Shown here one piece after another: positions 35,227 to 43,954 of a stretch of 64,000 nt of DNA (the stretch's first letter is position 1; the number at the start of each line of letters is the position of its first letter). The notes under the pieces were generated by a model. The model was not told where the DNA came from. It made no database searches and saw nothing but the letters and a program-made list of their open reading frames with translations. A program made the position numbers and the translations under genes. Source of the stretch: CBDFLD01 sp965249005 (GTDB lineage Bacteria > Acidobacteriota > UBA6911); the NCBI GenBank assembly GCA_965249005.1, contig CBDFLD010000022.1, positions 930,001-994,000 of the forward strand, read 5' to 3'.

Positions 35227-35418
35227 ATGGTTTCAGGCTTCAGCCTTCATGCCAACGTCGCCGTCGCAGCCCATGATCGCATTGGCTTGGAGCGACTCGC
35301 GCATTACGCTGGCCGCCCTCCCCTGGCGACCGAGCGACTGTCACTCTTACCCGACGGCAGGTTGCCGTATCGCCTCAAACGCCGCTGGACGGTTGCGCCG
35401 GTCGATGATTCCGGGTGA
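35227..35418 (+). pseudogene. IS91-type transposase C-terminal scrap
   Basis: The 63 codons read VSGFSLHANVAVAAHDRIGL then ERLAHYAGRPPLATERLSLL and GRLPYRLKRRW, a good match to the region after the catalytic tyrosines of IS91-family Y2 transposases (FSLHAxVxVxAxDRxxLERL, RPPLAxERLS). Both ends are missing. Confidence 0.72.
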
Positions 35419-36095
35419 AGCCAACACTGAAACCGTGCGGAGATATGCCTTCGTGCCATCCTACGTGTTTTATCCAAGCCCTGGGTGCTGGGAGCTGAGA
35501 ATCCGAATGGGCGCTCAAGAACGACGAGTTGTTCTTGGGTCAGGGAATGAGGTGCAAGTACATCAGCCGCCAACGGGCTCAGGTTCGAAGAGGTGTGAGA
35601 CAAGGTCTCTCTTCAGCCCAGCATCTCTTTTTGCTTTTTTGCTTCGCCACAACGATCACCCGCAATGGCGGCGTGAAAATTGCCCCCCGGATCGGGGAGC
35701 CCAAGAAGACAACCCCGCCAAAACTCACGTTCATCATCTTCATCACCTTCATGATCTTCATGATGAGGTTGTTTTTTTGGCGCGTGTGGTCCACCGTCTA
35801 ACCGCGAAGCCGCGACCAGTACGCACACGATTCTCAGATTTCTCCTCTATTCTCGCGTTCCCTGCTTCCGTCATGCACCATCTTGAGTTCTTTTGCATAA
35901 TTCGCTTATTTCTCTATCTAACCCATCCCGTACACTTCCTGAGAACGCTTCCGAGAACTGGTGGAAGATGAGCACGGGCGGGGTGGATTCATTCCTTCTT
36001 CAACTAGAAGGTCAGGATGTTAGACTTACTTACCATCGAGGTCAGCTAGGATCCCGAGGGACAAAGCGGCCGCAGGCCGTGAGGAGAGGTGAGCC
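35419..36095. other. Intergenic region with dispersed repeat unit i
   Basis: No supported gene. Sequence at about 35728-35846 belongs to a dispersed repeat family (see the repeat entries). The last 100 bp, from ATGTTAGACTTA, is also found, inverted, upstream of the paralogous small gene at 40593-40832. Confidence 0.4.
35728..35846 (+). repeat. Dispersed palindromic repeat, unit i
   Basis: The unit contains TTCATCATCTTCATCACC and TTCATGATCTTCATGATGAG, a region able to fold back on itself, then TCTAACCGCGAAGCCGCGAC and CAGTACGCACACGATTCTCA. Units ii (36436-36543) and iii (38480-38600, inverted) share the same order of blocks. Confidence 0.65.
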
Positions 36096-36341
36096 ATGAA
36101 AGTCGTGTCGCAACAGCAGATCCTTCGGATTTTTGAAGTCACTGACTCTATGTCCATCCACCGGGAGGCCATCGTCGTTCCCTTGGGTCCACAGGGCTCA
36201 GGAAAGGTGGAGCTCTCCAACAACAAGATTCAGATTACCGTTCCGGATCCGGACGAAGGCGATTTTGACTCCTGGATTTCCGGCCTTCGGGAGCAGATCA
36301 ACAATCTCGACTCGTCGAGGGTGAAGAAGACCGAGGAGTGA
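36096..36341 (+). CDS. Small conserved protein, paralog 1 of a duplicated pair (81 aa)
   Basis: The protein starts MKVVSQQQILRIFEVTDSMS, continues IHREAIVVPLGPQGSGKVEL and ends with an acidic/aromatic segment DPDEGDFDSWISGLREQINN. It differs from the protein at 40593-40832 at only about seven positions plus a two-residue gap. About 100 bp upstream of the ATG is also shared. GAGAGGTGAGCC precedes the ATG as a good ribosome-binding site. I do not recognise a family; the predicted structure is a short beta-rich domain followed by one helix, and no signal peptide is present. Retention of the frame in both copies, amid decay, suggests both are real genes. Confidence 0.7.
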   Translation: MKVVSQQQILRIFEVTDSMSIHREAIVVPLGPQGSGKVELSNNKIQITVPDPDEGDFDSWISGLREQINNLDSSRVKKTEE

Positions 36342-36435
36342 CTTCAACTACGAGGTAAGGCAGTCTCAGGGAACAGGTAGCCGGACCGCACCGAAAGACT
36401 GGGCTTCACTGAGGGTCGCTAGGGAAACTGGAAAC

Positions 36436-36543
36436 CTCAGGTTCATCATCTTCATCACGTTCATGATGCCGTTGGTTTTTCGGTGCGTTTGATCCACGGC
36501 CTAACCACCAAGCCGTGACCAGTACGCACACGATTCTCAGATT
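36436..36543 (+). repeat. Dispersed palindromic repeat, unit ii
   Basis: It shares TTCATCATCTTCATCACG, TTCATGATG, GATCCACGGCCTAACCAC and the end CAGTACGCACACGATTCTCA with unit i; the middle is diverged. Confidence 0.65.
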
Positions 36544-36691
36544 GTGCCACGAATGTACCGCAGGTCGGCTTGAATGACCAATTGTTACGGAGAACTACCG
36601 AGGGTTATGGACGATACCGAGAAGTGCTGAAACCCTTGTCAAACGTAGACTCCAGCACTCTCGGTAACACTCGGTAACACATCACTCTCAG

Positions 36692-36738
36692 AACTCATAA
36701 TCAGCGGGTCGTAGGTTCGAGTCCTACTGGGCCCACCA
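36692..36738 (+). pseudogene. 3' half of a tRNA gene (probable att site)
   Basis: A perfect 5-bp T stem (GTAGG/CCTAC) encloses TTCGAGT at 36711-36727, followed by TGGGCCC, discriminator A and an encoded CCA at 36736-36738. Upstream there is an anticodon-loop-like CTCATAA but no D arm or 5' acceptor strand (GGGCCCA), so only the 3' half is present. A tyrosine integrase gene begins 240 bp downstream, the usual position of an integrative element's attachment site. Confidence 0.7.
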
Positions 36739-36862
36739 ATCTTTTCAATAGTTTAGCGACAATCACTGAAACCGAACTTGTTTTTGGGTACCGCTGGGGT
36801 ACCTCGTGGCCGATGGTTGGCAGTTCGTTTCTCGGTGCGATAGGGTTGTCTGTGGTACCCAA

Positions 36863-36976
36863 ATGACCACAGAGTTTCTCGTGAACCGATGGGAAAGAGG
36901 GAAGCCTGAGCCAAGCTATCTGGCACTCAAGGGCATCGAGCTAGTTTTGAAGGAAGAGTTCGGAAAGGAGTTTTGA
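36863..36976 (+). CDS. 37-residue fragment resembling the end of an XRE-type HTH
   Basis: MTTEFLVNRWERGKPEPSYL continues as ALKGIELVLKEEF and stops one base before the integrase ATG. The WERGKxxPSxLAL pattern is the usual end of an XRE/Cro-type helix-turn-helix. It may be a small leader or remnant of an element-encoded regulator or excisionase. Too short for certainty. Confidence 0.45.
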   Translation: MTTEFLVNRWERGKPEPSYLALKGIELVLKEEFGKEF

Positions 36977-36977
36977 A

Positions 36978-38061
36978 ATGGGTAACGTTTACCGTAGGGC
37001 AGGGAAGTGGTGGATCAGTTACTACAAGGACGGGCGGAGGTATCGGGAATCCAGCGGAAGCGAAAAGAAGACCCATGCGCTGCGGTTCTTGAAGGGCCGG
37101 GAGGGGCAGGTGGTGGAAGGTCGGTTCAACGGCCTAGAGTCGGAGCGCATCCGCTACGAGGATCTGGAGACCGATTTCCTCAACGACTACGAGATCAACG
37201 ATCGCAAATCACAGTCGCTGATTCAATTCAACCTGAGGCGCCTGAGCGGGTATTTTCAGGGCATGAAGGCCAAGAACATTACTGCTGACAGGGTCCGTGC
37301 CTACGTGGCCTCGAGAAAGCAAGAGAAAACCCACTACGACCGAGCTCCATCGAACGCAACAATTAACCGCGATCTCTCGGCTCTCAAGAGAATGTTCAAT
37401 CTGGCCATGCAGGCGGCAAAGATCGACCGGGTTCCTCATATCGAGAAGCTGGAGGAGAACAACGTTCGCCATGGCTTTTTCAATCATCACGAATACCTAC
37501 AGCTAAGAAAGGAATTGCCCGACTATCTCCTCCCCGTTGTGGCCTTCGCCTACTACACGGGTATGCGCAGAGGCGAGATCCTTTCTCTGCGTTGGGCACA
37601 GATCAACTTTGCGGACGGGACGGTGAGATTGGAGCCAGGGACGACCAAGAACAAGGAGCCCCGTGTTGTAGCCCTGGCACCGGATCTTTTTGAAGAGATT
37701 GTGAGACAGAAGAAGCTGAGAGGATGAGCGATTCCCGGAATGCCAGTTCATCTTTTTCAGCTACCGGAAGGGAACTCGCATTAAGGATTTCCGCCATGCT
37801 TGGGAAACAGTTACGAACAAATGCGGGCTGAAGGGAAGAGTCTTCCATGATTTTCGCCGAACTGGGGTGCGAAACCTGGTCCGTGCCGGAGTGCCCGAGC
37901 GAGTGGCGATGGCAATCTCCGGTCACCGGACGCGGGCCGTGTTCGATCGCTACAACATCGTAGACGAAAGGGACATCCAGAAAGCCTCACAGATGGTGCA
38001 GAGTTACCTTCATGCCCAGGAGGCTTCGCTCAAAGATAAGGTGACTGATTTACCTCGATAG
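36978..38061 (+). pseudogene. int: Tyrosine integrase with one frameshift
   Basis: The N-terminus GNVYRRAGKWWISYYKDGRR is an AP2-like arm-binding domain; residues about 55-170 form the core-binding (SAM-like) domain. The catalytic domain has the first Arg in YYTGMRRGEILSLRW. The frame is lost at about 37724 (AGAGGATGAGCG; removing one G restores RDERFPECQF), after which the second frame carries HDFRRTGVRNLVRAG (H-x-x-R), ISGHRTRAVFDRYNIV (His and the catalytic Tyr). All RHRHY residues are therefore present, but split. The gene begins 2 nt after a short HTH fragment and close to a tRNA 3' end, typical of a genomic island. Confidence 0.88.
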
Positions 38062-38703
38062 ATCCTTCCCTCGTTTTTCGTTTCCGCACTACCTTCCCTG
38101 AGAGCGATAGGAAGATTTCAAATCACCGGCAAATTCTTGAAAAGGATAGGAAGCTGGGGTGACGTCGGAGACCTACGTGTGGAAAAACACCGCAGGCTTT
38201 GTTCGCTTCTTTCGCAATTCTCGGATCCATATCGAGGTTCCACCCTGCATGGCCTGCCCGCCTGATGGGCACAAAGTAGGCACAGTGCGATATATATGCC
38301 TTGATATCAATAGCTTATACCCGACCACTAGATGTACAGTCTCGTGTGTGTCCAAAAGCCTCACGAGGCTGGAAGTGGATCGCGAACGCGAAAAAAGCGA
38401 ATAGAGAGGAAGAACTCCAGTTTCCTCTCCTTGACTGGAGAAAGAAGCGAATAAAGCGAAGAAGGGGGGAGCGGTCAGCATGTTTCCAAGAATCGTGTGC
38501 GTACTGGTCTCGGCTTCGTGGTTAGGGTGTGGATCAAACGCGCCGAAAAATCAACCTCATCATGAAGATCATGAACATGATGAATGTGAGGTTTTGGGTC
38601 TGTCTGGAAGGAAGCTGCACGAGCTATTCAGCGGCTTTTTCAGGTTCTCAACACCAGCGGTAACAGGTCGTAACGACACGTAGTGGTCGCCTCGCTTTGG
38701 CTC
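38062..38703. other. Intergenic region with repeat unit iii
   Basis: No gene is supported. A frame at 38480 encodes a lipoprotein-like, His-rich stretch (VSASWLGCGSNAPKNQPHHE), but it is produced by the dispersed repeat. Confidence 0.45.
38480..38600 (-). repeat. Dispersed palindromic repeat, unit iii (inverted)
   Basis: Inverted relative to units i and ii: AATCGTGTGCGTACTGGTCT, then GGTTAGGGTGTGGATCAAAC, then CCTCATCATGAAGATCATGA facing CATGATGAATGTGAGG, which can form a hairpin with CCTCA/TGAGG and TCATG/CATGA arms. Confidence 0.65.
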
Positions 38704-38707
38704 CTAG

Positions 38708-40561
38708 GCCTTAGTCCAGCGTGATTTTTTGCATGAGGAGGAAGAAAAGCCCTGGAACGTGCGCCGTTACGGGATAAAATGCGTTTGATATATTTACAAG
38801 ACATCCCGAAAGGAGCACATTCCAGGTGAATAAAAGAAACCACAGAATCCTCCTCCGAGACAAGCAAAATCTTACACGCCGGTTGGAAAGAAATCAGTTT
38901 GAGGACCGGTCCGATCCTATGTTCAAGGACTCCAACACCTACTACGAGATCGCCGAGAGAACGCGCGCCATCGGATCTGGTGGTATCGGAGCCATTCACA
39001 AGCTCGTGTGTAAGCTTGGATTGGACAAAGATATCAACAGAAACATCGTTTTGCTCAAGTACCACTTTCCTTACTGGGAATCCGATCATGTACTGAACAT
39101 CGCATACAACGTCTTGTCGGGTGGAACCTGTCTCGAAGATATCGAGCGGTTGCGCCAGGATGAGACCTACATGAACGGACTGGGAGCCGAGAGGATTCCG
39201 GATCCCACGACGGCTGGAGATTTCCTCCGTCGTTTCGATGAGGATTGGATCTTCGGACTTCAGGAAACCATCAATGAAACCCGAACCAAGGTGTGGAAGT
39301 TGCAGGATGCTTCCTTCCGGAAGGAGGCCATCATCGACGTGGACGGGACCGTCGCCGGAACCTTGGGGGAATGCAAGGAAGGAATGGACATTGCCTACAA
39401 CGGGATCTGGGGTTACGCACCGTTGATCGTGACCTTGGCCAATACGAATGAGGTCCTCTATCTGATGAATCGGCCGGGCAACCGTCCCTCTTCCGACGGA
39501 GCGGCCGAGTGGATGGACCGGGCAATCGATCTGGTGTCGTCGGTGTTTACGAAGGTCTGGCTTCGGGGCGACACGGATTTCTCGCTGACGAGAAACTTCG
39601 ATCGCTGGGACGAGCGGGTTGGTTTTGTCTTTGGTTATGACGCCAAGCCGAACCTGGTCGGGATGGCCGATGCCCTGCCGGAGAGACAATGGAAACCGCT
39701 CGAGCGGCCTCCTCGTTATGAGGTCAAGAGCGAAGAACGGCGCCGTCCGGAAAACGTCAAAGAACAAGTAATCAAGGAGAGAGAATTCAAGAACATCCGC
39801 CTGCAGAGCGAGCAGGTCGCCGAGTTTGACTATCGTCCCGGACACTGTAAGAAAACCTATCGCATGGTTGTGGTTCGGAAGAACCTCACGATCGAAAAGG
39901 GGGAGCACCGGCTGTTTGATGAGGTCCGGTACTTCTTCTACATCACCAACGATCGGGAGATGACGATGGGAGAAGTGGTCCTTTTTGCCAACGATCGCTG
40001 CAACCAGGAAAACGTCATCGGTCAGCTCAAGAGTGGAGTGAACGCCTTGAGGATGCCTTCGGACAGTCTGGTATCGAACTGGGCCTACATGGTCATCGCA
40101 TCGCTGGCGTGGAATCTGAAGGCCTGGTATGGCCTGGTGACGCAGGCGCCGACAGTACGTCGTGATATCTTGAGGATGGAGTTCAAACGCTTCCTGGTGA
40201 ACTTTGTGCAAATACCCTGTCAGATTGTAAGAACCGGTCGTCGCCTCGTTTACAGGATATTGGCCTATAGCAAGCATCTCGAAACCTTTTTGGCGACGTT
40301 CGACTATATCAGGCAACTCAGGTTTACTTGAAGGCGCCTCGCCGGCGGGTGAGCCCGTACCCCCGGCGGAGCAAGAGTGGCGGGCGAAAGGAAGGGCATA
40401 ACAGAGACAAACAAGATCAAGTGATCCAGACAACCAATGGAAGGTTTGTCTCTTGTGTTTCTCTTTGCTTTCCCTGTTACGCACAAGGAGCTGAAATCCA
40501 CGAGATATTCGGAAAAGGCAAACGATTTTCCGAGCGAGTTCATACCTCGCTTATTTTGGGC
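38708..40561 (+). mobile_element. IS1380-like element (501-codon type), copy 3 of 5
   Basis: CTAG lies at 38704-38707 and 40562-40565; the element is 1854 bp, with the transposase on the + strand. It lies between the integrase area and the duplicated small gene and interrupts no recognised gene. Confidence 0.9.
38826..40331 (+). CDS. IS1380-family transposase (501 aa), copy 3
   Basis: It is the same protein as copy 1, with triad motifs IIDVDGTVAG, LRGDTDFSLTRN and NDRCNQENVIGQLK, GTG start and AAAGGAG upstream. The frame is intact to YIRQLRFT. Confidence 0.92.
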   Translation: MNKRNHRILLRDKQNLTRRLERNQFEDRSDPMFKDSNTYYEIAERTRAIGSGGIGAIHKLVCKLGLDKDINRNIVLLKYHFPYWESDHVLNIAYNVLSGGTCLEDIERLRQDETYMNGLGAERIPDPTTAGDFLRRFDEDWIFGLQETINETRTKVWKLQDASFRKEAIIDVDGTVAGTLGECKEGMDIAYNGIWGYAPLIVTLANTNEVLYLMNRPGNRPSSDGAAEWMDRAIDLVSSVFTKVWLRGDTDFSLTRNFDRWDERVGFVFGYDAKPNLVGMADALPERQWKPLERPPRYEVKSEERRRPENVKEQVIKEREFKNIRLQSEQVAEFDYRPGHCKKTYRMVVVRKNLTIEKGEHRLFDEVRYFFYITNDREMTMGEVVLFANDRCNQENVIGQLKSGVNALRMPSDSLVSNWAYMVIASLAWNLKAWYGLVTQAPTVRRDILRMEFKRFLVNFVQIPCQIVRTGRRLVYRILAYSKHLETFLATFDYIRQLRFT

Positions 40562-40592
40562 CTAGGTGCCCGTTTCATCGTTCCGATCACCG

Positions 40593-40832
40593 TCACCCTT
40601 CGGTTTTCTTCACCCTTGACGGGTCGAGTTTGTTGATCTGCTCCCGAAGCCCGGAAATCCAGGAGTCAAAATCGCCTTCGTCCGGAACGGTAATCTGAAT
40701 CTTGTTGTTGGAGAACTCAACTTTTCCTGAGCCCTCCGGACCCAAGGGAACGACGATGGCCTCCCGGTGGATGGACATAGAGTCGGTGACTTCAAAGATC
40801 CGAAGGATCTGCTGCTGCGACACGACTTTCAT
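40593..40832 (-). CDS. Small conserved protein, paralog 2 of a duplicated pair (79 aa)
   Basis: Nearly the same as the protein at 36096-36341: MKVVSQQQILRIFEVTDSMS, PLGPEGSGKVEFSNNKIQIT, VPDEGDFDSWISGLREQINK. Two residues (DP) are missing in the middle. It is on the opposite strand to its twin, with the integrase, two repeat units and IS1380-like copy 3 between them. The upstream flanks are also shared (GATGTTAGACTTAGTCACC and similar), so a segment of at least 340 bp was duplicated. The same GAGGTGAGCC ribosome-binding site is present. Function unknown. Confidence 0.7.
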   Translation of the reverse strand: MKVVSQQQILRIFEVTDSMSIHREAIVVPLGPEGSGKVEFSNNKIQITVPDEGDFDSWISGLREQINKLDPSRVKKTEG

Positions 40833-41004
40833 GGCTCACCTCTTCTCTGGGTCTGCGGCCCGCTTGGTCCCTTGGGCTCGTCGCTGACCTCGATGGTGAC
40901 TAAGTCTAACATCTCGAGTAAAATCCTCCCATGTAATCGGCGGCCGCTCGACTGCCTCTGTCAAGGAGATGTAACGACAACATATCAGAAGGGAGGAGGC
41001 CTCT

Positions 41005-42003
41005 ATGACCTGGACCGTCATCGACGCGACAACTCACGACATGGCCGTTCACGCCATCCTCGTCCCTGGCGGCGAGATGGGCCGCGTATTGTACTTTGGC
41101 GGGTACAGTGTGAATGATACTCACCTCTATGACGTCAAGACCGAACAAAACGTCAAGACCTTTTCCAGCGACGAGTCCCCACACAACAAGACACTCAATC
41201 CCTTTCGGTACGACATCTTCTGCTGTGGGCACGCCTACCTGGCCGACGGCCGCATCCTCATTGCCGGCGGCGAGCTGAATGCCAACTCCATAACCGGATT
41301 GAATATCGCTCTCCCGGCGGGGGAATCGGTGCATCAGCACGGGGGCATGCAATTTGGCGGCGAACGTCAGGCCGCACAGTTCCACCCCCTGTCCGAGAAG
41401 TGGGAATTGGCAGGAACGATGCGCCTAGATCCTGCGGGGAACGAGTACTCTGGTGGACGATGGTATCCAACCCTGACGACACTGGCCGACGGGAAAATCC
41501 TAGCCGTGGGTGGACATCCCGATCGCAACGAGAACTACACCCGGGATGGGAAAGCGCGGCACAGCAACAACGCACCCGAGCGGTACGACCCGTCAACGGA
41601 CTCCTGGACTCTACTCGCGTCCGATCCCCCGACCGACGATCAGATTACGGCTCCCTTCAGCCAGGAAAAGACTTACTGGGATTACCAGCGCCCCCACCTG
41701 CTCCCAAACGGAAAGGTGTTCTTCGCCAGCGAGGTCCGTTTTGGGGGAGGTTCTTGCTCACAACGCCCGTTTCACCTTACAGAGGGGCAGAATCAACAGG
41801 AAATCTTGATTCTTGCCAATCCGGCGAACTTTGGCCATGTCCATGTTACCCAACGCCACGGGTTTCGGCTCCGTTGCGGTGACCTGAACACGATGGGCCT
41901 TCCGTACCCTAGGAAGATACAAGCGCATCCGCATCTGACCGACGCGGAGGAACTGGCGGGACTGGCCGAGCTTGCCGGACGAGCGCACCGCGACAACTTC
42001 TAG
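41005..42003 (+). CDS. Kelch/galactose oxidase-like beta-propeller protein, probably 3' damaged
   Basis: The frame has repeated kelch-type blades: LVPGGEMGRVLYFGGYSVND, DIFCCGHAYLADGRILIAGG, NEYSGGRWYPTLTTLADGKI then LAVGGH, and YQRPHLLPNGKVFFASEV. This pattern (G-R-x-L-x-x-G-G) is typical of galactose oxidase/glyoxal oxidase-like propellers. No signal peptide is seen. After residue about 260 the sequence loses the repeat pattern and the composition changes, so a frameshift near 41750 probably removed the final blade and C-terminal domain. Copper-ligand residues cannot be assigned. Confidence 0.65.
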   Translation: MTWTVIDATTHDMAVHAILVPGGEMGRVLYFGGYSVNDTHLYDVKTEQNVKTFSSDESPHNKTLNPFRYDIFCCGHAYLADGRILIAGGELNANSITGLNIALPAGESVHQHGGMQFGGERQAAQFHPLSEKWELAGTMRLDPAGNEYSGGRWYPTLTTLADGKILAVGGHPDRNENYTRDGKARHSNNAPERYDPSTDSWTLLASDPPTDDQITAPFSQEKTYWDYQRPHLLPNGKVFFASEVRFGGGSCSQRPFHLTEGQNQQEILILANPANFGHVHVTQRHGFRLRCGDLNTMGLPYPRKIQAHPHLTDAEELAGLAELAGRAHRDNF

Positions 42004-42006
42004 GGC

Positions 42007-42243
42007 ATGACCGTGGCCTCCAAGGAGTTCGACATCACTTTCTCAAACGCGAACAATCGGGACGCGAGTGGGCTTGACCACGTGATCGTCAGCGACGGTA
42101 TCGCGCTGACCAATCAAGGCAATCGCGCAGCAGACGGTCAGTTTTTCGATGTTAGGGTGCAAGGCTGGCAGCAACTGGCCAACCGGGCGCAGCGCAACCA
42201 GTTCATCAACGACATCTCGGATCACAAACGCGTTGGTGTTTGA
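42007..42243 (+). pseudogene. Possible C-terminal scrap of an endonuclease/exonuclease/phosphatase-type protein
   Basis: The frame reads SNANNRDASGLDHVIVSDGI and ends FINDISDHKRVGV. LDHVIVS followed by SDH is the usual C-terminal signature of the EEP (DNase I-like) superfamily. The rest is missing. The match is weak but specific. Confidence 0.4.
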
Positions 42244-42385
42244 GGTTCAGCCGTAGTTTGTGCGAAGCAGCCGACCATCCTGAGAGATCCAGACTCAAGA
42301 TAGGGAGTAGTCGCTGGTGAAATACTCCCCAAAATTCGGACAGCCGTTTAAGGTGTAAAATAGTAGCCTTCCCAGAGGGAGGCTC

Positions 42386-42676
42386 ATGAAGAAACGGCGC
42401 AGGGCGTTTAGCGCGGATCTGAAGGCACGGGTAGCGCTGGAGGCAATCAAGGGTCAGCAGACTATCCAGGAGATTGCATCCCACTACGAGATTCATCCCA
42501 ATCAGGTGACTCAATGGAAGCGGCAGGCGATCGAATCGATGGCGCAGACATTCACGGATCGTCGGGTGCGACAGGATGAGGCCGACGAGGCGTTGAAGGA
42601 GGAGCTGTATCGTCAGATCGGGCAACTTCAGGTAGAGTTGGACTGGCTTAAAAAAAAGTCCGGTCTCTCGCGTTAG
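42386..42676 (+). CDS. IS3-family OrfA
   Basis: A 96-residue HTH protein: RRAFSADLKARVALEAIKGQ, then EIASHYEIHPNQVTQWKRQA, ending in a leucine-zipper-like EELYRQIGQLQVELDWLKKK. It binds the IS ends and would normally be joined to OrfB by programmed frameshifting; A-rich CTTAAAAAAAAGTCC near 42650 could serve as the slippery site. Confidence 0.9.
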   Translation: MKKRRRAFSADLKARVALEAIKGQQTIQEIASHYEIHPNQVTQWKRQAIESMAQTFTDRRVRQDEADEALKEELYRQIGQLQVELDWLKKKSGLSR

Positions 42677-42714
42677 AGGAGCGACGGGGATGGATCCATC
42701 TGGAAGCGGGAGAG

Positions 42715-43503
42715 TTGAGCATAGGGCGGCAATGCGAGTTGGCGGGAGTGTCGCGATCCGGCGTGTATTACCAGCCGAGGCAAGAGAGTGCCGAGAATCT
42801 GGGGCTGATGCGGCAAATCGACGAGCAGTATACCCAAACGCCCTTTTATGGGGTGCCGCGGATGACGGAGTGGCTGCGGAGACAAGGTTACACGGTCAAT
42901 CCGAAGCGAGTACGCCGGCTGATGCGAAAGCTGGGATTGGAGGCGGTGTATCCCAAGCCTCGACTATCGACCCCCGGATCAGGCCATCGGATCTATCCCT
43001 ACCGGCTACGAGGCCTGCGAATCGAGAGGCCGAATCACGTATGGTCCACGGATATGACGTTTATCCGGATGCGGCATGGCTTCGTTTACTTGGTGGCGAT
43101 CATGGATTGGTACAGCCGTTACGTGCTCTCCTGGCAGCTGTCGGTCTCTCTGGACCTAAGCTTTTGCCTCGCGGCCCTGGAATGGGCGCTGAAGATCGCC
43201 CGTCCGGAGATCTTCAATTCCGATCAAGGGTCTCAGTTCACAAGCACGGAGTTCGCGGGCCGTCTCAACCATCACGGCATCGTGATCAGCATGGATGGAC
43301 GCGGACGCGCCATCGACAACGTTTTCGTCGAACGGCTATGGAGGACGGTAAAATACCAAGAGGTATACCTCAAGGATTACGAGCATGTGCCCGAGGCTAT
43401 CGAGAACCTGAAGCGTTTCTTTCGATTCTACAATGGGGAGCGGATTCACCAAGGACTCGGTTACCGCACACCGGCCGAGGTTTACTTCAGGCGGGCGGCG
43501 TGA
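42715..43503 (+). CDS. IS3-family OrfB transposase
   Basis: The 262-residue integrase-type catalytic protein has the triad in NHVWSTDMTFIRM (Asp), IFNSDQGSQFTS (Asp), and DNVFVERLWRTVKYQEVYL (Glu), with N-terminal HTH_21-type YGVPRMTEWLRRQGYTVNPK. The frame is intact. It overlaps the end of the OrfA frame region and probably depends on frameshifting or reinitiation. Confidence 0.92.
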   Translation: MSIGRQCELAGVSRSGVYYQPRQESAENLGLMRQIDEQYTQTPFYGVPRMTEWLRRQGYTVNPKRVRRLMRKLGLEAVYPKPRLSTPGSGHRIYPYRLRGLRIERPNHVWSTDMTFIRMRHGFVYLVAIMDWYSRYVLSWQLSVSLDLSFCLAALEWALKIARPEIFNSDQGSQFTSTEFAGRLNHHGIVISMDGRGRAIDNVFVERLWRTVKYQEVYLKDYEHVPEAIENLKRFFRFYNGERIHQGLGYRTPAEVYFRRAA

Positions 43504-43954
43504 CCCCCAAAACGGACTGTGCAATGGGTACGGCCAAGGAGCGATCGTCGCTTCCAAGCGACCCTGGAGGGACTTTTTTCGTTGCAGATGTCGTTAATCG
43601 CAAAAAAAGCAACTGGCCTATGGAAACTGCCGCTGATGTGGAAATCATTCGATTCCCACATCACCTTGGAAAAGCCTTCGGCTTTCCCACAGTTTCCACA
43701 GGCCCTAGTGGTGGTTCATTTTTTCAATTTCCGGGGGGCTACTATCCACCTTAAAGAGGCCGATTTTCTGTCCTAACAATGGGGAGAGGCTCAGACTATT
43801 AAAGCGAGAAAATCGTTAATCGCCAACGGTAAGCGGGGAGGTGCGTAGCCATCGATTTCGGTTCAGCGATGGATGCGATACTAGGACATAAAACTCGGGC
43901 TATCGAACTTCACGCGCAGGCAGCTACTTCTTGAATTAAGGAAAGGAAAAAGCA

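Larger units (their letters stand above)
36342..36862. other. Intergenic region with repeat unit ii and the tRNA 3' remnant
   Basis: No gene is supported. It holds repeat unit ii (36436-36543), a short tandem CTCGGTAACA doublet at 36659-36680 and the tRNA 3' end (36692-36738). Confidence 0.5.
42325..43786 (+). mobile_element. IS3-family element (about 1462 bp)
   Basis: Inverted ends: left CTCCCCAAAATTCGGACAGC with TTTAAGGTG and ATAGTAGCC further in; right, reversed, CTCCCCATTGTTAGGACAG with TTTAAGGTG and ATAGTAGCC. It contains orfA and orfB and a 280-bp 3' non-coding tail with a long hairpin (ACTGGCCTATGGAAACTG near 43610 facing CAGTTTCCACAGGCC near 43690). No target duplication is obvious. 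Confidence 0.82.

Noticed and set aside
36659..36680. Short CTCGGTAACA tandem doublet considered as the start of a CRISPR or direct-repeat array
   Set aside because: Only two units with no spacers. No CRISPR-like array was seen anywhere in the window.
38480..38683. Frame encoding a lipoprotein-like, His-rich peptide
   Set aside because: It lies within a dispersed palindromic repeat, and other copies of the repeat encode unrelated peptides in other frames.
42690..43754. 354-codon frame overlapping the IS3 orfB in another register
   Set aside because: The orfB frame has the full DDE triad; the overlapping frame has none.
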